Shown piece by piece: positions 13,265 to 24,446 of a stretch of 64,000 bases of DNA. The DNA lies in the NCBI GenBank assembly GCA_001661515.1, contig LUVW01000044.1, positions 62,001 to 126,000 of the forward strand, read 5' to 3'. Source of the stretch: Capniomyces stellatus (Eukaryota; Kickxellomycota; Harpellomycetes; Harpellales; Legeriomycetaceae). Made by a program: the position numbers and the translations under genes. Below the pieces are notes generated by a model. It did not search any database. It had not been told where the DNA came from and saw nothing but the letters and a program-made list of their open reading frames with translations. How positions within the stretch are numbered: position 1 is the first letter of the stretch; each line of letters opens with the position of its first letter.

Positions 13265-13341
13265 ATATTGAAACTATTGACATTGTTGACGTTATTGACG
13301 TTATTGGCGTTATTGAAATCATTGAAATTGTTGACGTAATT
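13265..13341. repeat. 9-bp tandem repeat, consensus TATTGACGT
   Basis: About eight or nine imperfect copies of a TATTGACGT-like unit. The period of nine keeps a reading frame, but no gene including it could be built with confidence. Confidence 0.8.
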
Positions 13342-13348
13342 GCTACTA

Positions 13349-13707
13349 CTATTTTAATCCAACTTCATCCAACTCTGCCTTATATAAAGTTGTGATAACA
13401 ATATTTGGAACATATCGGCCACATTTGTCGGCGTACTGTTTCGTGCATGTTGACATCAACGTAAGATATAATAGTAATAACACCCGTCAAAACCCAGTGT
13501 GCCTCCCATAGTGTTCGAGTAGATATATTCAAAGTAAACGGAAATGTCGTTTATTAATTGGTTAATATAATCTGTTGTACTCGACAAAATAAAATCCCAC
13601 GTTGTTTTACTTTTCTGCAAAACAAAGAGTCCAAATTGACTTTTGACTTTTGACTCTACTTTACCGCAGCTTGAACACGATATAGACAAAGGCACATTTA
13701 ATTCCAT
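13349..13707 (-). CDS. Possible small two-exon ORF head-to-head with PPE1
   Basis: Weak candidate. From an ATG at 13707 on the minus strand, 76 codons stay open and include a CSSC pair and a hydrophobic-aromatic stretch. A GTGTTA donor near 13485 and a CAG acceptor near 13432 could add about 28 codons; two of the three joining phases remain open, so the end is uncertain. No family was recognised. The start lies 9 nt from the PPE1 start on the opposite strand, leaving no room for leaders, so it may be spurious. Confidence 0.2.
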
Positions 13708-13715
13708 GAATCGCA

Positions 13716-15855
13716 ATGAGTTTGTTGAATAAAGATCTTTTTCAAAAACACGAGCTACCCGGCAAATTCGGAAACAAAGAAGCTAAGCTAGACAAGTAAG
13801 AGCCATTATATTAAATCTTGTGACCACAGCAATAAAATTGTTGTTGTGAGGTTTGTAGTTCGGAATTTCTATGAAAACTGGAATTAAAAACTTGGTGCTT
13901 GTTTTTTTATGTTTATGTTTATGTTGTTGCTACAATACTCTTATCGCTAGTATCCAAATCCAAAAATGGCAAAATCACTTTGAAGAAAACAGGAAAATTG
14001 ATATCCAAGACACTGAAGATTCAATCTTTAATGTATGTTTAATGCATAAACTGTGCAATTGACAGAGTAAACTACTTGTGGAATTTGCTTTTTTTTAGTG
14101 TGTTTTTCCTCGCGGTTGTTGCTTTACAAGTGGTATACGCATATTGAGTATTTAGATGGAACTCATAATATAGGTCTATGCTTCCGGTATGAACAACACT
14201 GAAGGGCCGATATATTTTTTTCTTCATGGTGCTGGTCTCTCGGCATTATCCTTTGGGAAAGTTTCTAAAATAGTTTATCGGACAGACCCGAGCTCAACAG
14301 TAGTGTGCTTTGATTCTAGAGGGCATGGTATGTAAATAAAATGTATATTTATAATTTTTGTTCTGCTTTGTCTTGTTCTGTTTTGGTTAATAGTGAATCT
14401 GCACTTTTGCACGCGTTATATAGGTCTAACCGAAACTAAAAATCAATCAGACTTAAGCCTAGCCCGTCTTGTTCAAGATGCACATGTATTATTTTCTAAG
14501 ATGTTTGAAAACACTGGCAGGCAAGTCGTGCTTATTGGGCATAGTATGGGAGGAGCTGTTGTTGTTGATCTGGTTCATAGTAAACAAATACCAAACATTC
14601 TTGGGACCGTTGTTATCGATGTTGTTGAAGGTAAGCCAATATATCAACTGTTGCACTGAGCGCTGGTAAAATGTTTTGGGGAAGCGGAGGGAACTTTCAA
14701 TGAAAGAAAATGTTTGGGTTTTTGCTATTGCAATGTTTATAGGAACCGCAATCGAGTCATTTAGGCACATTGAGTCGACTTTGGTTATGAGACCGAAAGG
14801 GTTCGTTAGCATAAAAAGCGCAATCAGCTACTAGTAAGTTACGACCAAACTTTTTACTTGCAGAACATACGTGTTAACGTTTTTAATGGTATCCCTCTCA
14901 GAGATATTTTTCAACAAGCATATAAAACCAAAAACTCTACCACCTTACCCTAACATTATTCTATTTGAAAATTAATCCGCTTTTTTTTTTCATCTTCCTT
15001 GCTCTCATACAGCGTTGATACCGGTCTGATTTTGAACATGGACTCGGCCAGCCTATCAGTCCCTATGTTGATAAAACCGACTGATGGTGATGATAGCAAT
15101 AATGACAAAAATAGAAGCGATAGGAAGTACAATTACGAATGGGTAACAGATCTAAGCAAAAGTAGGAAGTATTGGGAAGGTAAGACTGAAAAGCAATGGT
15201 GATTTTGTCTAAAACACATTTTAGAGCCTTTGGCATTGTTGGTTACTAAATGTTTATGTTTTGTTTCAGAATGGTATACAGGGATGTCCAAAAAGTTCCT
15301 TTCCATGCCGTGTGCAAAGCTTCTTGCCATTGCTGGTAAGCGTTTCCAGCTTTATACTTGCACGTTATCACCGAATTCCAGTATATATACTCTATAAAAA
15401 TTGTACTTGACATCAACGTTGACTTACAGATAATTTATCATGGACGATGCGATTTTGACTTTAATGTAGAAACCAACCGTATTGACAAGGAGTTGATGAT
15501 TGGACAAATGCAGGGTAAACTGATTTCACTTTGTCGTGTGCTAATAAACTATTTTGGCAGAATGTCTGTCAATCTCAAATTGAAAACTAGTTGCGGTTTA
15601 TTCCGAGTTTTATGCTGTAACAAATGCTGGCAACTATATTGGTTCTTACTTTTGGTTCTTACTCTGCTGCTGGTGCTGGTAAAAATGTTGATTTTTATAG
15701 GAAAATTCCAGCTGAGCGTGTTTAAGGGCTGCGGTCATATTTTACACGAGGATGACCCAGAGATGTTCGCTGGCATTTTACTAATGTTCACAACAAGAAA
15801 CAAGAAATTGGACCTATCAACCATATCAAAACTAAAGTCCAAGTATACTGCTTGA
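13716..15855 (+). CDS. PPE1: Protein phosphatase methylesterase 1 (PP2A demethylase)
   Basis: Removes the C-terminal methyl ester from the PP2A catalytic subunit. Nine exons give 348 residues: 13716-13795, 13951-14032, 14174-14327, 14424-14630, 14743-14833, 15013-15179, 15270-15335, 15470-15514, 15701-15855. All joins agree in phase and with family conservation. Seen in the sequence: the pre-core segment WQNHFEENRKIDI, oxyanion-hole FFLHGAGLSALSF, the nucleophile elbow GHSMGG with Ser146, a cap region ending in YNYEW and YWEEWYTGMSKKFLSMP, DKELMIGQMQGKFQLSV, and the C-terminal catalytic His in GCGHILHEDDPE. These are diagnostic of PPME1 rather than other alpha/beta hydrolases. Introns are 87-187 nt with GTAAG/GTATG donors. 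An AATAAA lies about 45 nt past the stop. An upstream ATG at 13706 terminates after eight codons. Confidence 0.95.
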
Positions 15856-16033
15856 TTTAGCAGCAATATAACAGCTAGCGTATTGTTTGTGTTGTTAAAT
15901 AAAGAATACTCAAAAAAAGCACAACCCTAACCCATCCAACCAGCCTTTGATTGTGTAAAATAAAAATAAAAAATCCAACTTCGGTTTCAATAACGAAGGC
16001 TTGAACTATTGCCTAATTTTTTGTACCAGTAAT

Positions 16034-16041
16034 AAAAAAAA
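16034..16041 (-). terminator. RNA polymerase III terminator of tRNA-His
   Basis: Eight consecutive T residues on the minus strand, beginning 7 nt after the discriminator base of the tRNA. Confidence 0.85.
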
Positions 16042-16047
16042 TTATCT

Positions 16048-16118
16048 TGCCGTTGCCTGGAATCGAACCAGGGTCATCACGGCCACAACGTGATGTACTG
16101 CCACTATACTACAACGGC
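16048..16118 (-). tRNA. tRNA-His (anticodon GTG)
   Basis: Without an intron, 71 nt. The acceptor arms GCCGTTG and CAACGGC pair fully; the D arm is TAGTATAGTGGCAGTA; the anticodon loop reads TTGTGGC with a GTG anticodon on a CATCAC/GTGATG stem; and the T arm is CCTGG-TTCGATT-CCAGG. The discriminator is A. The extra G at position -1, required for histidyl charging, is added after transcription in eukaryotes. Confidence 0.97.
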
Positions 16119-16439
16119 TGGATAAAAATTTTGACTTTAAAAAACACATGTATCTATTTAAGTTTTAAATTCAAAGATTTTATTACTGGATTGTTTCCGG
16201 TTACCCTTTACTTACTTATTTATAAAGAAAGGCCTATTATCTAGGATCAGCAGTAGTGAAATAAATGCTATTACACTCACATCACACGTAAAAGCTGGGA
16301 TAAATGTATATTAAGAATATGTATTTGTATAAATAACTCGATAAATACATGATAGTGATATGGGAATGGAAGATGGAAAGTAGAAAAGGTGGATTTACAG
16401 AGGTAAATTAATCTAAAGAGTGTATGTGTACAAGATTTG
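16119..16439. other. Short intergenic region
   Basis: Lies 5' of tRNA-His and 3' of COX12. No gene or strong motif seen. Confidence 0.6.
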
Positions 16440-16712
16440 CTACTCGAAAAAGGAATCTGGTTTAGCGAATTTTCCATCCCACAGCTCAACCCACTTTTCG
16501 GGGCAAGATAGATGGAATAAAGAGTAAAACTCCTTGCATTCTTTTTTGCTAGAGTTGGATTTGGTGTTATTTAATACACAGCGGTTGTAATCTAGGTAAT
16601 AATTCCAGCACCTTGGACTGAAATTCCCAGTTGGAAACCGAATGTCCACCTTTTCTTGGGAGTTTTTGCTTTCGACTTTATTGTTGTTATTGCTGCTGCT
16701 GTTGCTTTCCAT
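16440..16712 (-). CDS. COX12: Cytochrome c oxidase subunit VIb
   Basis: Single exon, 90 residues. COX12/COX6B sits on the intermembrane-space face of complex IV. The core begins at RFPTGNFSPRCWNYYLDYNRC, and the two cysteine pairs needed for the twin-helix fold are present: C35-x9-C45 and C59-x10-C70, the exact spacing of this family. It is followed by a PEKWVELWDG stretch, equivalent to the usual PxxWVxxWD. The first 20 residues are Ser/Asn-rich and replace the usual short N-terminus. No presequence is expected, because import uses the MIA40 disulfide relay. Confidence 0.93.
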   Translation of the reverse strand: MESNSSSNNNNKVESKNSQEKVDIRFPTGNFSPRCWNYYLDYNRCVLNNTKSNSSKKECKEFYSLFHLSCPEKWVELWDGKFAKPDSFFE

Positions 16713-17476
16713 TTTTTTAGTTTTTGTTTTGTTTTGGTAATTTTACTTTAGAATTGTTAAATAATTCGCTGGTATAGCAATATACTGTAAAAATAAGAAT
16801 TCAGTTCGGAAATATATGTACTCTAAATGCTGCTGCTGTTGTTGTTGAATGGATCTGATTAGAAGAGGAAAAAGTGTGCTTGTCCAACTAATCTGATGAA
16901 AAAAAAATCCGAAAACTGTGAAAAACAATAAACTCGGCTTTGGTATCAAATGGTAGTAGTAGACTCAAGTCCAGCTCTTGAACTAAAATTTTTTTATTTG
17001 GATTTTTCCAACTATAAAAATATATTTACATATATATAATCCCATCATAAACCAGAAAATTGATTTATTGTGAGAAATTTCAAACCTATGGGGGCAAATA
17101 AAAGCAGGAACTAAGTTGTATTTTATTGGAGTTTAAATCAAAATAAAATGCTATTGAAAAAATAAATTGTTAACAAATGCATAATATATCCATAACCAAA
17201 ATCATCGTAGTAGTAAGATATAAAAAAAAGTAACAAGAGTTGAATGTAAAGTTAAAAACAAATAATATTAAAAGTAAAAAAAAAGGGAAAGGGAGTTTAG
17301 GATGGTAAAAAAATTTAATTATGACTAAAGTTGGAAATTAAAACAGCGATTTTTCTTTTTATAAAAACCTATATATGTGTGATTTTCAGACCGTGTATAT
17401 TCCTTTTTGAATTTAAATTGACAGATAGCTCTATCCTCCCTTCCTTTTTTTTATTCTCTTCGCTTGACTCGTCTAT
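16713..17476. other. Intergenic region
   Basis: About 760 bp separating COX12 from the end of the PP2C gene, very AT-rich, with many A-runs. No gene seen. Confidence 0.6.
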
Positions 17477-19971
17477 CTATTCATCTTTTTTTTCTGGCCC
17501 AGCGGAGACAGATAAAGTAGTAGGCTCAGTCTCGGCTACAGCACTAGATTCAGCATCGACTCCAAAGGCAACGATAGATGCACTTTCCGTCACTGCAGCA
17601 ATAGTAACGGACTTGGTTTTAGGATATTCGTCAGTAATTTCAATGTCGGAGGATTTATAATCATTTGATTCTTGGCTGTCACCAGCATTGTCCAATAATA
17701 TTTGCTCTGGCACTCCGTGCTTGGAAATGTAGGTATTTTTGATTGACTCGTACCACTCATCGCTTGTTTTCCCCATTAGCAGACCAACAATGACAACAGT
17801 CATGTTGTCACAGCCGATTCCAGTCATTTCGTTCTCGCTGGCCAAACAGTGCGTCATCATAGATTCGCAGATTGCGTCTAAGGTAAGACCTCTGGCTATT
17901 TGTTCGTGAACATAGTCAATAACCTCTTCGTTTGTCATACAATCCCAGATCCCATCACACGCAATAACAATAAACTCGTCTTTATCCGATTTTTCCTTGC
18001 AAATGACATCAGGATAAGCTATAAATAGAAAGCAAAAAAAAAAAAAGTAAGAAAAAGTAAGAAAAATGGTTCAAGATAATACTTGATGTGGTAAAAGATC
18101 ATACTAATATTTAGGGGTTAGCCTACCTGTAACCATCTGGTTTTTGGCATCCATAGATTTATTATTTTTGAACTCAAAGTCACCAAGAGCTCTTGACAAA
18201 GCAAGGTTTCCTAATTTCAATCAAAGACCGTGTTTATAGCCAAATTGTATAACATGTTATGCAGAGCCTAAAACCTAGTTATTCGGAACTCCAAGACCAT
18301 AAAAAAAAAAAGCAAACATATATATGCACATATGTACATATTTAGCTGATATAAAGGTTAAATACCATTAACTCTTCCGTATTCAACAAATCCTCCGCCG
18401 TTGACAATTCTGGCATACTCGTCTATAAAATCAAAAGTTGGTGGTAGAACAAAAACAAACCTTATTGGCAACCAAGATCTATATTGTATATTTTATACCT
18501 TTGTATGTAGACGTGGATTTACCTTTGTTGTTGGGTTTGTGGTCATACGAAAGCTCAACAGCTGCGGTGTCGCTGCTAAGAACAGCTCTTGAGTCTCCAG
18601 CATTAGCCTAAATTAACAAAGTACAAATATAACACAGCACAGGTTATGTTTACTATATTAGAAACAATGGTGACATAAAATCAACATAAAATCAACATAA
18701 AATCAACATAAAATCAACATAAAATCATCATAGAGATGGTAAAAAGCTTACACAGTAAATTGTGCCGTCTGGCAAAATCAGAGTACAGACTGCTGTGCAT
18801 CCAGAAGGATCCAAAGTCAAATCACAATCTATCCACAACCAAAATTGATTTACACGTGTTAAGCAAACTTTACAACCTAAAAAAATAGCGCGGTGACTTT
18901 GAACTCAAGATACTAGTGATGCAGCCTATTTATCGATTTCCTACATTTTCTTAGCTCTACATCAGCCGATAAGAACCCATCTTTAAGCGCCAGTTCATAT
19001 TCTCCCTTTTTAAAATTCTCTGACCCAAAAATGTGTTGGTGTAGAATCTGTCCCGCGCTTTGTGCTACAGCTGAACCTATTTAAGTTTATTATACATTGT
19101 CGCATTTTTTACTCTTTCGCTAATATTCTATCGTGTGTTGCACTTAAAAGCTGGGAACCGCCTCAATTGAAAAAAAAAGTAAATACTACTTACCACCATG
19201 ACCATCGAAAACTGCAAAGAATGCTATATTTGAACTCTCATCTATCTTCAGCATAGTGGTGTGTGCGTCTTCCATGGCTAAATAATTGGGGGTGGGGATA
19301 CACGTACAAAATATTGCTGTTAGTTTCTTATCTTTAAAATCAAACAAAGGCTGCTCTTTAGCTTCACTCATGCTTCCAATAAATATATACTCAAATAGAC
19401 TCATTCATAACCAAACCCAAGTATATCTCCCAGTTGTTGGTGTATCTAACCAAAAACACCCATCTGTAAATCTTGAAGCAAGAAATAAACAACTTTGCCA
19501 AGCCAAACCCCTTAAAGTTTTTCAAAACAAAGCAAGTTTATACTTGTTTATTTATCAACTCTTCTTGGTAATAAATCTCGCTTGGTTTTTCTTTTACAAT
19601 TTATATCCCAACTCTAGGTTGGATCAAGCTCGGTATTCATTTCGCAACAAACACCTTCACTCTTCTCCCTCTCTCTATCTTTCCCTAAAACTATACTGTT
19701 GTTTTTCAGTTTTCTCACTCCTTTTTTTTATATAAGAATCTCCCTGCTGTTCAAAAATGCTCATCTATAATCTTTTACAATCCCTCCTTTGCCCATCGCC
19801 TGTTTTCTACCATTTATAATCATATATTTATATTCTTTTTTTAAAAAGAAAAGAAAAACTGAACTTGCTATTTCTCCAGCCTTGCATGGATGAAGCTCCA
19901 TAGATGTACTTTTCATCTCCTCCGCTGGCGGTACTCTTGTCAATCACTGGCTCCGATAAAGTCTGTCCCAT
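17477..19971 (-). CDS. PP2C-type protein phosphatase, Ptc2/Ptc3-like
   Basis: Mg/Mn-dependent Ser/Thr phosphatase; yeast Ptc2/3 act on stress MAP kinases and checkpoint kinases. Eight exons give 387 residues: 19971-19869, 19277-19194, 19076-18945, 18828-18752, 18607-18523, 18422-18366, 18210-18127, 18018-17477. Motifs in order: N-terminal MGQTLSEPV (a possible N-myristoyl glycine, as in Ptc2), SSMQGWRNT-MEDAH, AVFDGHGG (metal ligand Asp), [55 protein letters not shown] and GIGCDNMTVV. The tail after about 315 is Ser/Thr/Ala-rich. Intron 1 is long (591 nt) and its only well-fitting donor is GCAAGT, making it a probable GC-AG intron. Exact Ptc number not assigned. Confidence 0.93.
18672..18727. 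repeat. 11-bp tandem repeat in a PP2C intron
   Basis: Five near-perfect copies of ACATAAAATCA in intron 4 of the PP2C gene (18751-18608). Confidence 0.85.
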
Positions 19972-20579
19972 TTTAGTTTTATTGCCTTTTTATTTTTATT
20001 TTATTTTTCTAGTTATTGCTTTTTAAAATCTAGAAACAAGGTGCCGACACTTCTATTTTGTTTATTATTTAACTTTGACTATTATCTCGTTACCAAAAAA
20101 TCAATTTAAATAATTTAAATAAAATTATAAAACGACTGCCATGTCCATGTCTTTTGAATCGCATATAAATGTTGAGCTTCCTATTTTACGCCATCTTTTT
20201 ATTTGCTTTTTTTTTTCATTGCAATTTTTGGCAACAATTTTTGGCTACAATTAGCCTAGTTTTAACAGGTACATTATTTATTGTTTATCGATTTATCTTT
20301 TTCCTCACTTCTTATTTGAATTTTATTATTGTTTTTTATTTCATCTTCGCTATTTTAATTTAATTTAAAAGTAAACCCCATTTTTTTTCCTTTTTTTTTT
20401 TTGCAGACACCTTTTTAGTTTTTCTTTTGGAATTTTTCATAGATTATTCTAGCCAACCTTTTGTCTTTTGCTGACCGCCTTACCATTCTATTTTATTTAT
20501 CTATTGAAGCTCTTATTTCTTGATTTTGTTTCTATTTTCTTTACCAACTAGCGAATATTTATTGAAACTGCATTATTAC
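19972..20579. other. Intergenic region upstream of PP2C
   Basis: T-rich on the plus strand with no supported gene. It serves as the promoter side of the PP2C gene. Confidence 0.6.
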
Positions 20580-21276
20580 TCATGAATCATCTTTATTTTT
20601 CAAACCTAAATAATAGAATCCCCCAATTCGCACAATTTGCCTCTCCAACTCAGAGAGAGTATAGCCTTTATTGTTACATTTCACAAAGCATGTGCTATAG
20701 CTGTTCAACTGAAAAAGGCTATAGTTATGTAGACGCCGCCTTATAAACCGTTGATCCACCGCCTCAGTCTCACATGGTACCACTTCATTACACAACTACG
20801 CAATTAGCGCGTTAGCATCTGCCCGTCTGTTATAAACAGTCTCGGGCATCAACATGCTTATACTCTCTTTCTCTCTTACAAGAAAAAAAGTGCTTGAAGC
20901 TGGATTGCTTAATTACTAACCGCCAGTGTACTGACGATCCTGTGTTGGGCCTCAGACATAAACTGGCAATTAAGAACGGTTGTTCTGGAAATACCCATCC
21001 TTTTAGTACAGGCAAAAATAAAATAAAAAAGTAACTAAAGTGCATGAAGCCAATTGGTCACACCTCACTTATCACACTGATCAAGGGGCTGGCGTCGCGT
21101 AGGATAAACGACCTTCCGGCGATTAATTGCCCGTGTATACACTCTAGGCCGGATCTACGAGAACTTGGTACTAGACTGGTAAACCAGTCGACCTTTTTCC
21201 AAAGTATATGAAACCCCATCCAGGCCAAACTGGATCTTTCCATTATTACAATTATTACCATTTTTGCTAACATCAT
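20580..21276 (-). CDS. Possible three-exon gene of unknown function
   Basis: The region is richer in GC than its flanks. A consistent minus-strand model is 21276-21069, 20999 to about 20913 and about 20808-20580. Intron 1 (69 nt) has a GTGAGG donor and a TAAAAG acceptor with matching phase 1. Intron 2 has a GTAATT donor, a GCTAAC branch-like motif and a GCGTAG acceptor, phase 0. The last exon ends in a charged stretch with GYTLSELERQIVRIGGFYYLG. No family was recognised, and other frames of the same DNA are also partly open, so this could be a degenerate gene or an artefact. Confidence 0.3.
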
Positions 21277-23834
21277 TGTAAATAGAAATGTGCCTTTTTT
21301 TAAATCAAATTAGTAACAAATATTTCAATTAAAGAAAAAACAGATCATAACGTTAATATTAATAAATTTCAATAAAAAAAAACAAATTAGTAACAAATAT
21401 TAAAACGAACATTCTTCGCTCGAGTAAATAATCAAATTTATACGGCACAGTAAACTGTCACCAACTTGCAACCTATTTTTTTTATTTTACTTGTAACCTA
21501 TTCTACTAGCGTGTAATGACAAACAGGCTGCTTTACAAATCCATAACGTTACGTAATTGCATCTATCTACAAACCTACTCGCCCAATCACATATATTTTT
21601 TATTTGCCAGCATTTTTTTTATTTTGACTGCATTAGCGTGCTTCTAGCTGGATATTTTTGGCGTTTTGATTCACTTAATATTTCTTTCCCCCATTTAGCA
21701 GCCCGATCACCTCAAAGCTTTATATAGTTTATCTAGCCCATTATTAAATGGCTTCTTGCACCTCTTGACAATAAACCCTCGAATATGGCCAAAGACATGT
21801 AGATTGATAATACTGCAGAGATGTTTTGCCAGTTCCACGGCAACACCCCGCCACCTCGGCTTAACATTACCTACACCATAATACCAAACCAAGAATATAG
21901 TATACTGAGAATGTTTGATATAGCGTTTCACGCTGTGATGATTTACAACTGAGTTTACAATGAAATGTTTTTTTGGCATAACCCAAGAACCAAGTTACTT
22001 GCCAAACTGTATTCGGCTTACTCGCTGACTAGTTGGTGTCAAAATTACAGATTCAATACTACAAACGTATTCTCCCTCCCTAAACACAAATAACGATGCA
22101 CACTTTTTCTTATTGACACAAACACGCTTTTTATCTGTGTGGTGTGTATGTATGTAAAGCTTACTATGTAAAAAACTACCACACTGAAGCTTGGTATATA
22201 TATAATTTACAAATACTATACTTTTATGAACGTGTTATCCTGAATTAATTGCTTTCGTTTTGATATTTTCTGCTCCAAGTATGTCTTTTTATATTGTATT
22301 TGCCATTCTCCTAAGTACGGTTAATGAGATTGTGCTCGAAACCATTTACAATGCAAAAATTAAATTACTGCATGTTTTAATTGTTATCAACAATGTACAA
22401 ACCGGCTCTGCAACAACTTGGATAAGTGGTGCGGAGACTACTCAAGCTCAGGCTTGTTTGATTGTGTTTATAAAAAGCACATTCGACGGACCAATTTGGG
22501 GGGTTTTTTTGTCCTTTAAATCATATCAAGCGCTTTGAATCGTTTGTGCGATTATAAAAAAAAACACAATCAGTTCACATAAAGCTATTTCAGTAAATAA
22601 ATACTAACGCGGCATTTGTTGCTTGCTACAACTCGGTGCATGTACTAATGATGGATATATAGTACAATACAAACATCACGTTTAACTCATTTAATATGGT
22701 AGCACGATATATATACCTTTTTTAAAAAAAAAATGAAAAAGAATAGAGTAAAAAAGTGTGCCAATATAAACCACCAACAATAGCAATACTCAATGTTTAT
22801 TACATTCAGCACTAATATCCTAGTAAAAGCTGGAATTTTGCAATATTGTGTTAAACAATAAAATACTCCAGTAAAAAAGACAGCTCCAACTATCATGACT
22901 ATAATCATGTTTTGCTTTTTTCTTCTTCTTCTAATTCTGCATCCAAACGTGTACACAACTATTACTTGTAAACATCTGTTACATGGATATCACGTTCGTA
23001 TGGATTGCCATCTAACTTACTACGCAAAGCTTGGGCAGACAACTAGAGATGCAGCAAAAAATACCAATGCTCCAACAACTTGATCATACTACGTTTTTCT
23101 TTGAAATATAAATTAGCTGTAAACGATGTCAATGCGATATTCGGGATAATCAATACTGGCAAAAGTAAAGTTAAATCAAAACAAGTCAAATGCCATTTAA
23201 AAGAACATTTTTAAGAACCAAAACAAAGTATTTTAAACCAAGTAAACAGTCCTTTTTGACTAAGCTTTATTTTGATTTTTATGAGGTAGTTCTAGTTAAA
23301 TAACGCACACGCAAATAAACTATATATATTTACGTACTGCTGGCACAAGTACTGGTAAACTGCAAGTAGTTCTATTTTAGATATACACCAACATAAACAC
23401 CGGTGTAGATATACATTTTAATACTGGTGCTACCAAAAACGATTGATAGACGCAAAGAAAAGGATTTATAAAAAAAAAAACATACTTGGACTCGCTCGGG
23501 GACTGAGATATTTTGTAAAAGCGCAAAGCAGTAACATCGAGCCACTTCACCTCAGAATTGTACGGTTAGAATTATTATAGGGTTATACAACATATATTTA
23601 CATATAGGCGTCCTCATTATAAAAATTCTGGGCTGTTGCTGATATTCAAGCAAGTACAACACTCAGCCAAATAGTATTTAGTATAACGCTAGCTGACCAT
23701 TACTAACTGTATCACTAACCCCCCAACGGTATTTTTGTATTGATAGGTATTAAACGCAGACCAAACACGATTGCTATAGTGTCAAGATAATTTAGATATA
23801 TTTTATAGGCTAAACAGGGCACACTGTCAGAGCC
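21277..23834. other. Long intergenic region
   Basis: About 2.6 kb with only short open frames. The most coding-like are a 90-codon frame at 21707-21979 (minus) and hydrophobic segments at 22837-22956 and 23015-23090 (minus), but none has conserved motifs or a convincing start. AT-rich microsatellite-like tracts are common. Confidence 0.5.
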
Positions 23835-24323
23835 ATGAATATCCGCAGTCCATTGAGTAAATCGGTGGTCTTACTGGTGTTTGGGTCGTTGTTGGCGAAT
23901 AACGCGGGTCTGATCAGTGCGTTTGTGTATAGTGGTGATATTAGAAAACTCGGTAGCTTGAAAAAAGTATTGATTACACTCGACAAAGCTACGGAACACA
24001 TTTCAAGAAACAATAAACAAAGCACCGGCTATATAAAAAGGGAAGGCTCTGCTAAAAAGTCATATTATGAACATAAGAATAAAAATTATAGACAAACAAG
24101 CACCAAAGCTATTGCTAACGGTAGTGTATTTACGGGGAATGACGGTGGCGCTATAAAACACAGCTACATATATGTACCTGGTTCTGCTAACACTCGCAGA
24201 AACATCAAGCCTAGAAATGAGCATGAATCGAACAAGGCCATAAAACCTAAAAAGTACAATGTTGTGGATTTAGGAGATAGACATAGATACAGGTTTAAGC
24301 AAAGCCTTTATAACAAAAGGTAA
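23835..24323 (+). CDS. Small basic protein with N-terminal signal/anchor segment, unknown function
   Basis: Intronless, 162 residues. A positively charged start is followed by a hydrophobic stretch (about 10-33, SVVLLVFGSLLANNAGLISAF), so the protein probably enters the secretory pathway or is membrane-anchored. The rest is very basic, with Lys, Arg, Asn and Tyr prominent (for example KKYNVV and RHRYRFKQSLYNKR at the end), and has no cysteine. It lies 123 bp upstream of, and on the same strand as, the 1239-residue membrane protein. The two frames cannot be joined because an in-frame stop sits 9 nt before the downstream ATG with no acceptor in between. No known family recognised. Confidence 0.6.
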   Translation: MNIRSPLSKSVVLLVFGSLLANNAGLISAFVYSGDIRKLGSLKKVLITLDKATEHISRNNKQSTGYIKREGSAKKSYYEHKNKNYRQTSTKAIANGSVFTGNDGGAIKHSYIYVPGSANTRRNIKPRNEHESNKAIKPKKYNVVDLGDRHRYRFKQSLYNKR

Positions 24324-24446
24324 AAGTAGAAATAAAATAATATTTAATACGACCTGCAAACAAAAGAATGTGCAAGTTGAAATATTTAAAAAAATCGGGA
24401 AAAAAAACTTACTACAATTACCAGACTTAACAAATAAAACACAAAT

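Larger units (their letters stand above)
13128..13715. other. Intergenic region between mS45 and PPE1
   Basis: Contains a 9-bp tandem repeat (13265-13341) and a weak minus-strand open frame listed separately. Nothing else was recognised. Confidence 0.5.

Noticed and set aside
16047..16244. Plus-strand open frame over the tRNA starting PLPGIEPGSSR
   Set aside because: It is the reverse complement of tRNA-His; frames of this kind over tRNAs are a well-known annotation artefact.
21707..21979. 90-codon minus-strand frame
   Set aside because: Coding-like composition but no recognised family, no neighbouring exon and no supporting signals.
22687..23083. Hydrophobic segments on both strands, possibly a small membrane protein
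   Set aside because: No consistent exon chain or start could be built, and both strands are open over the same DNA.
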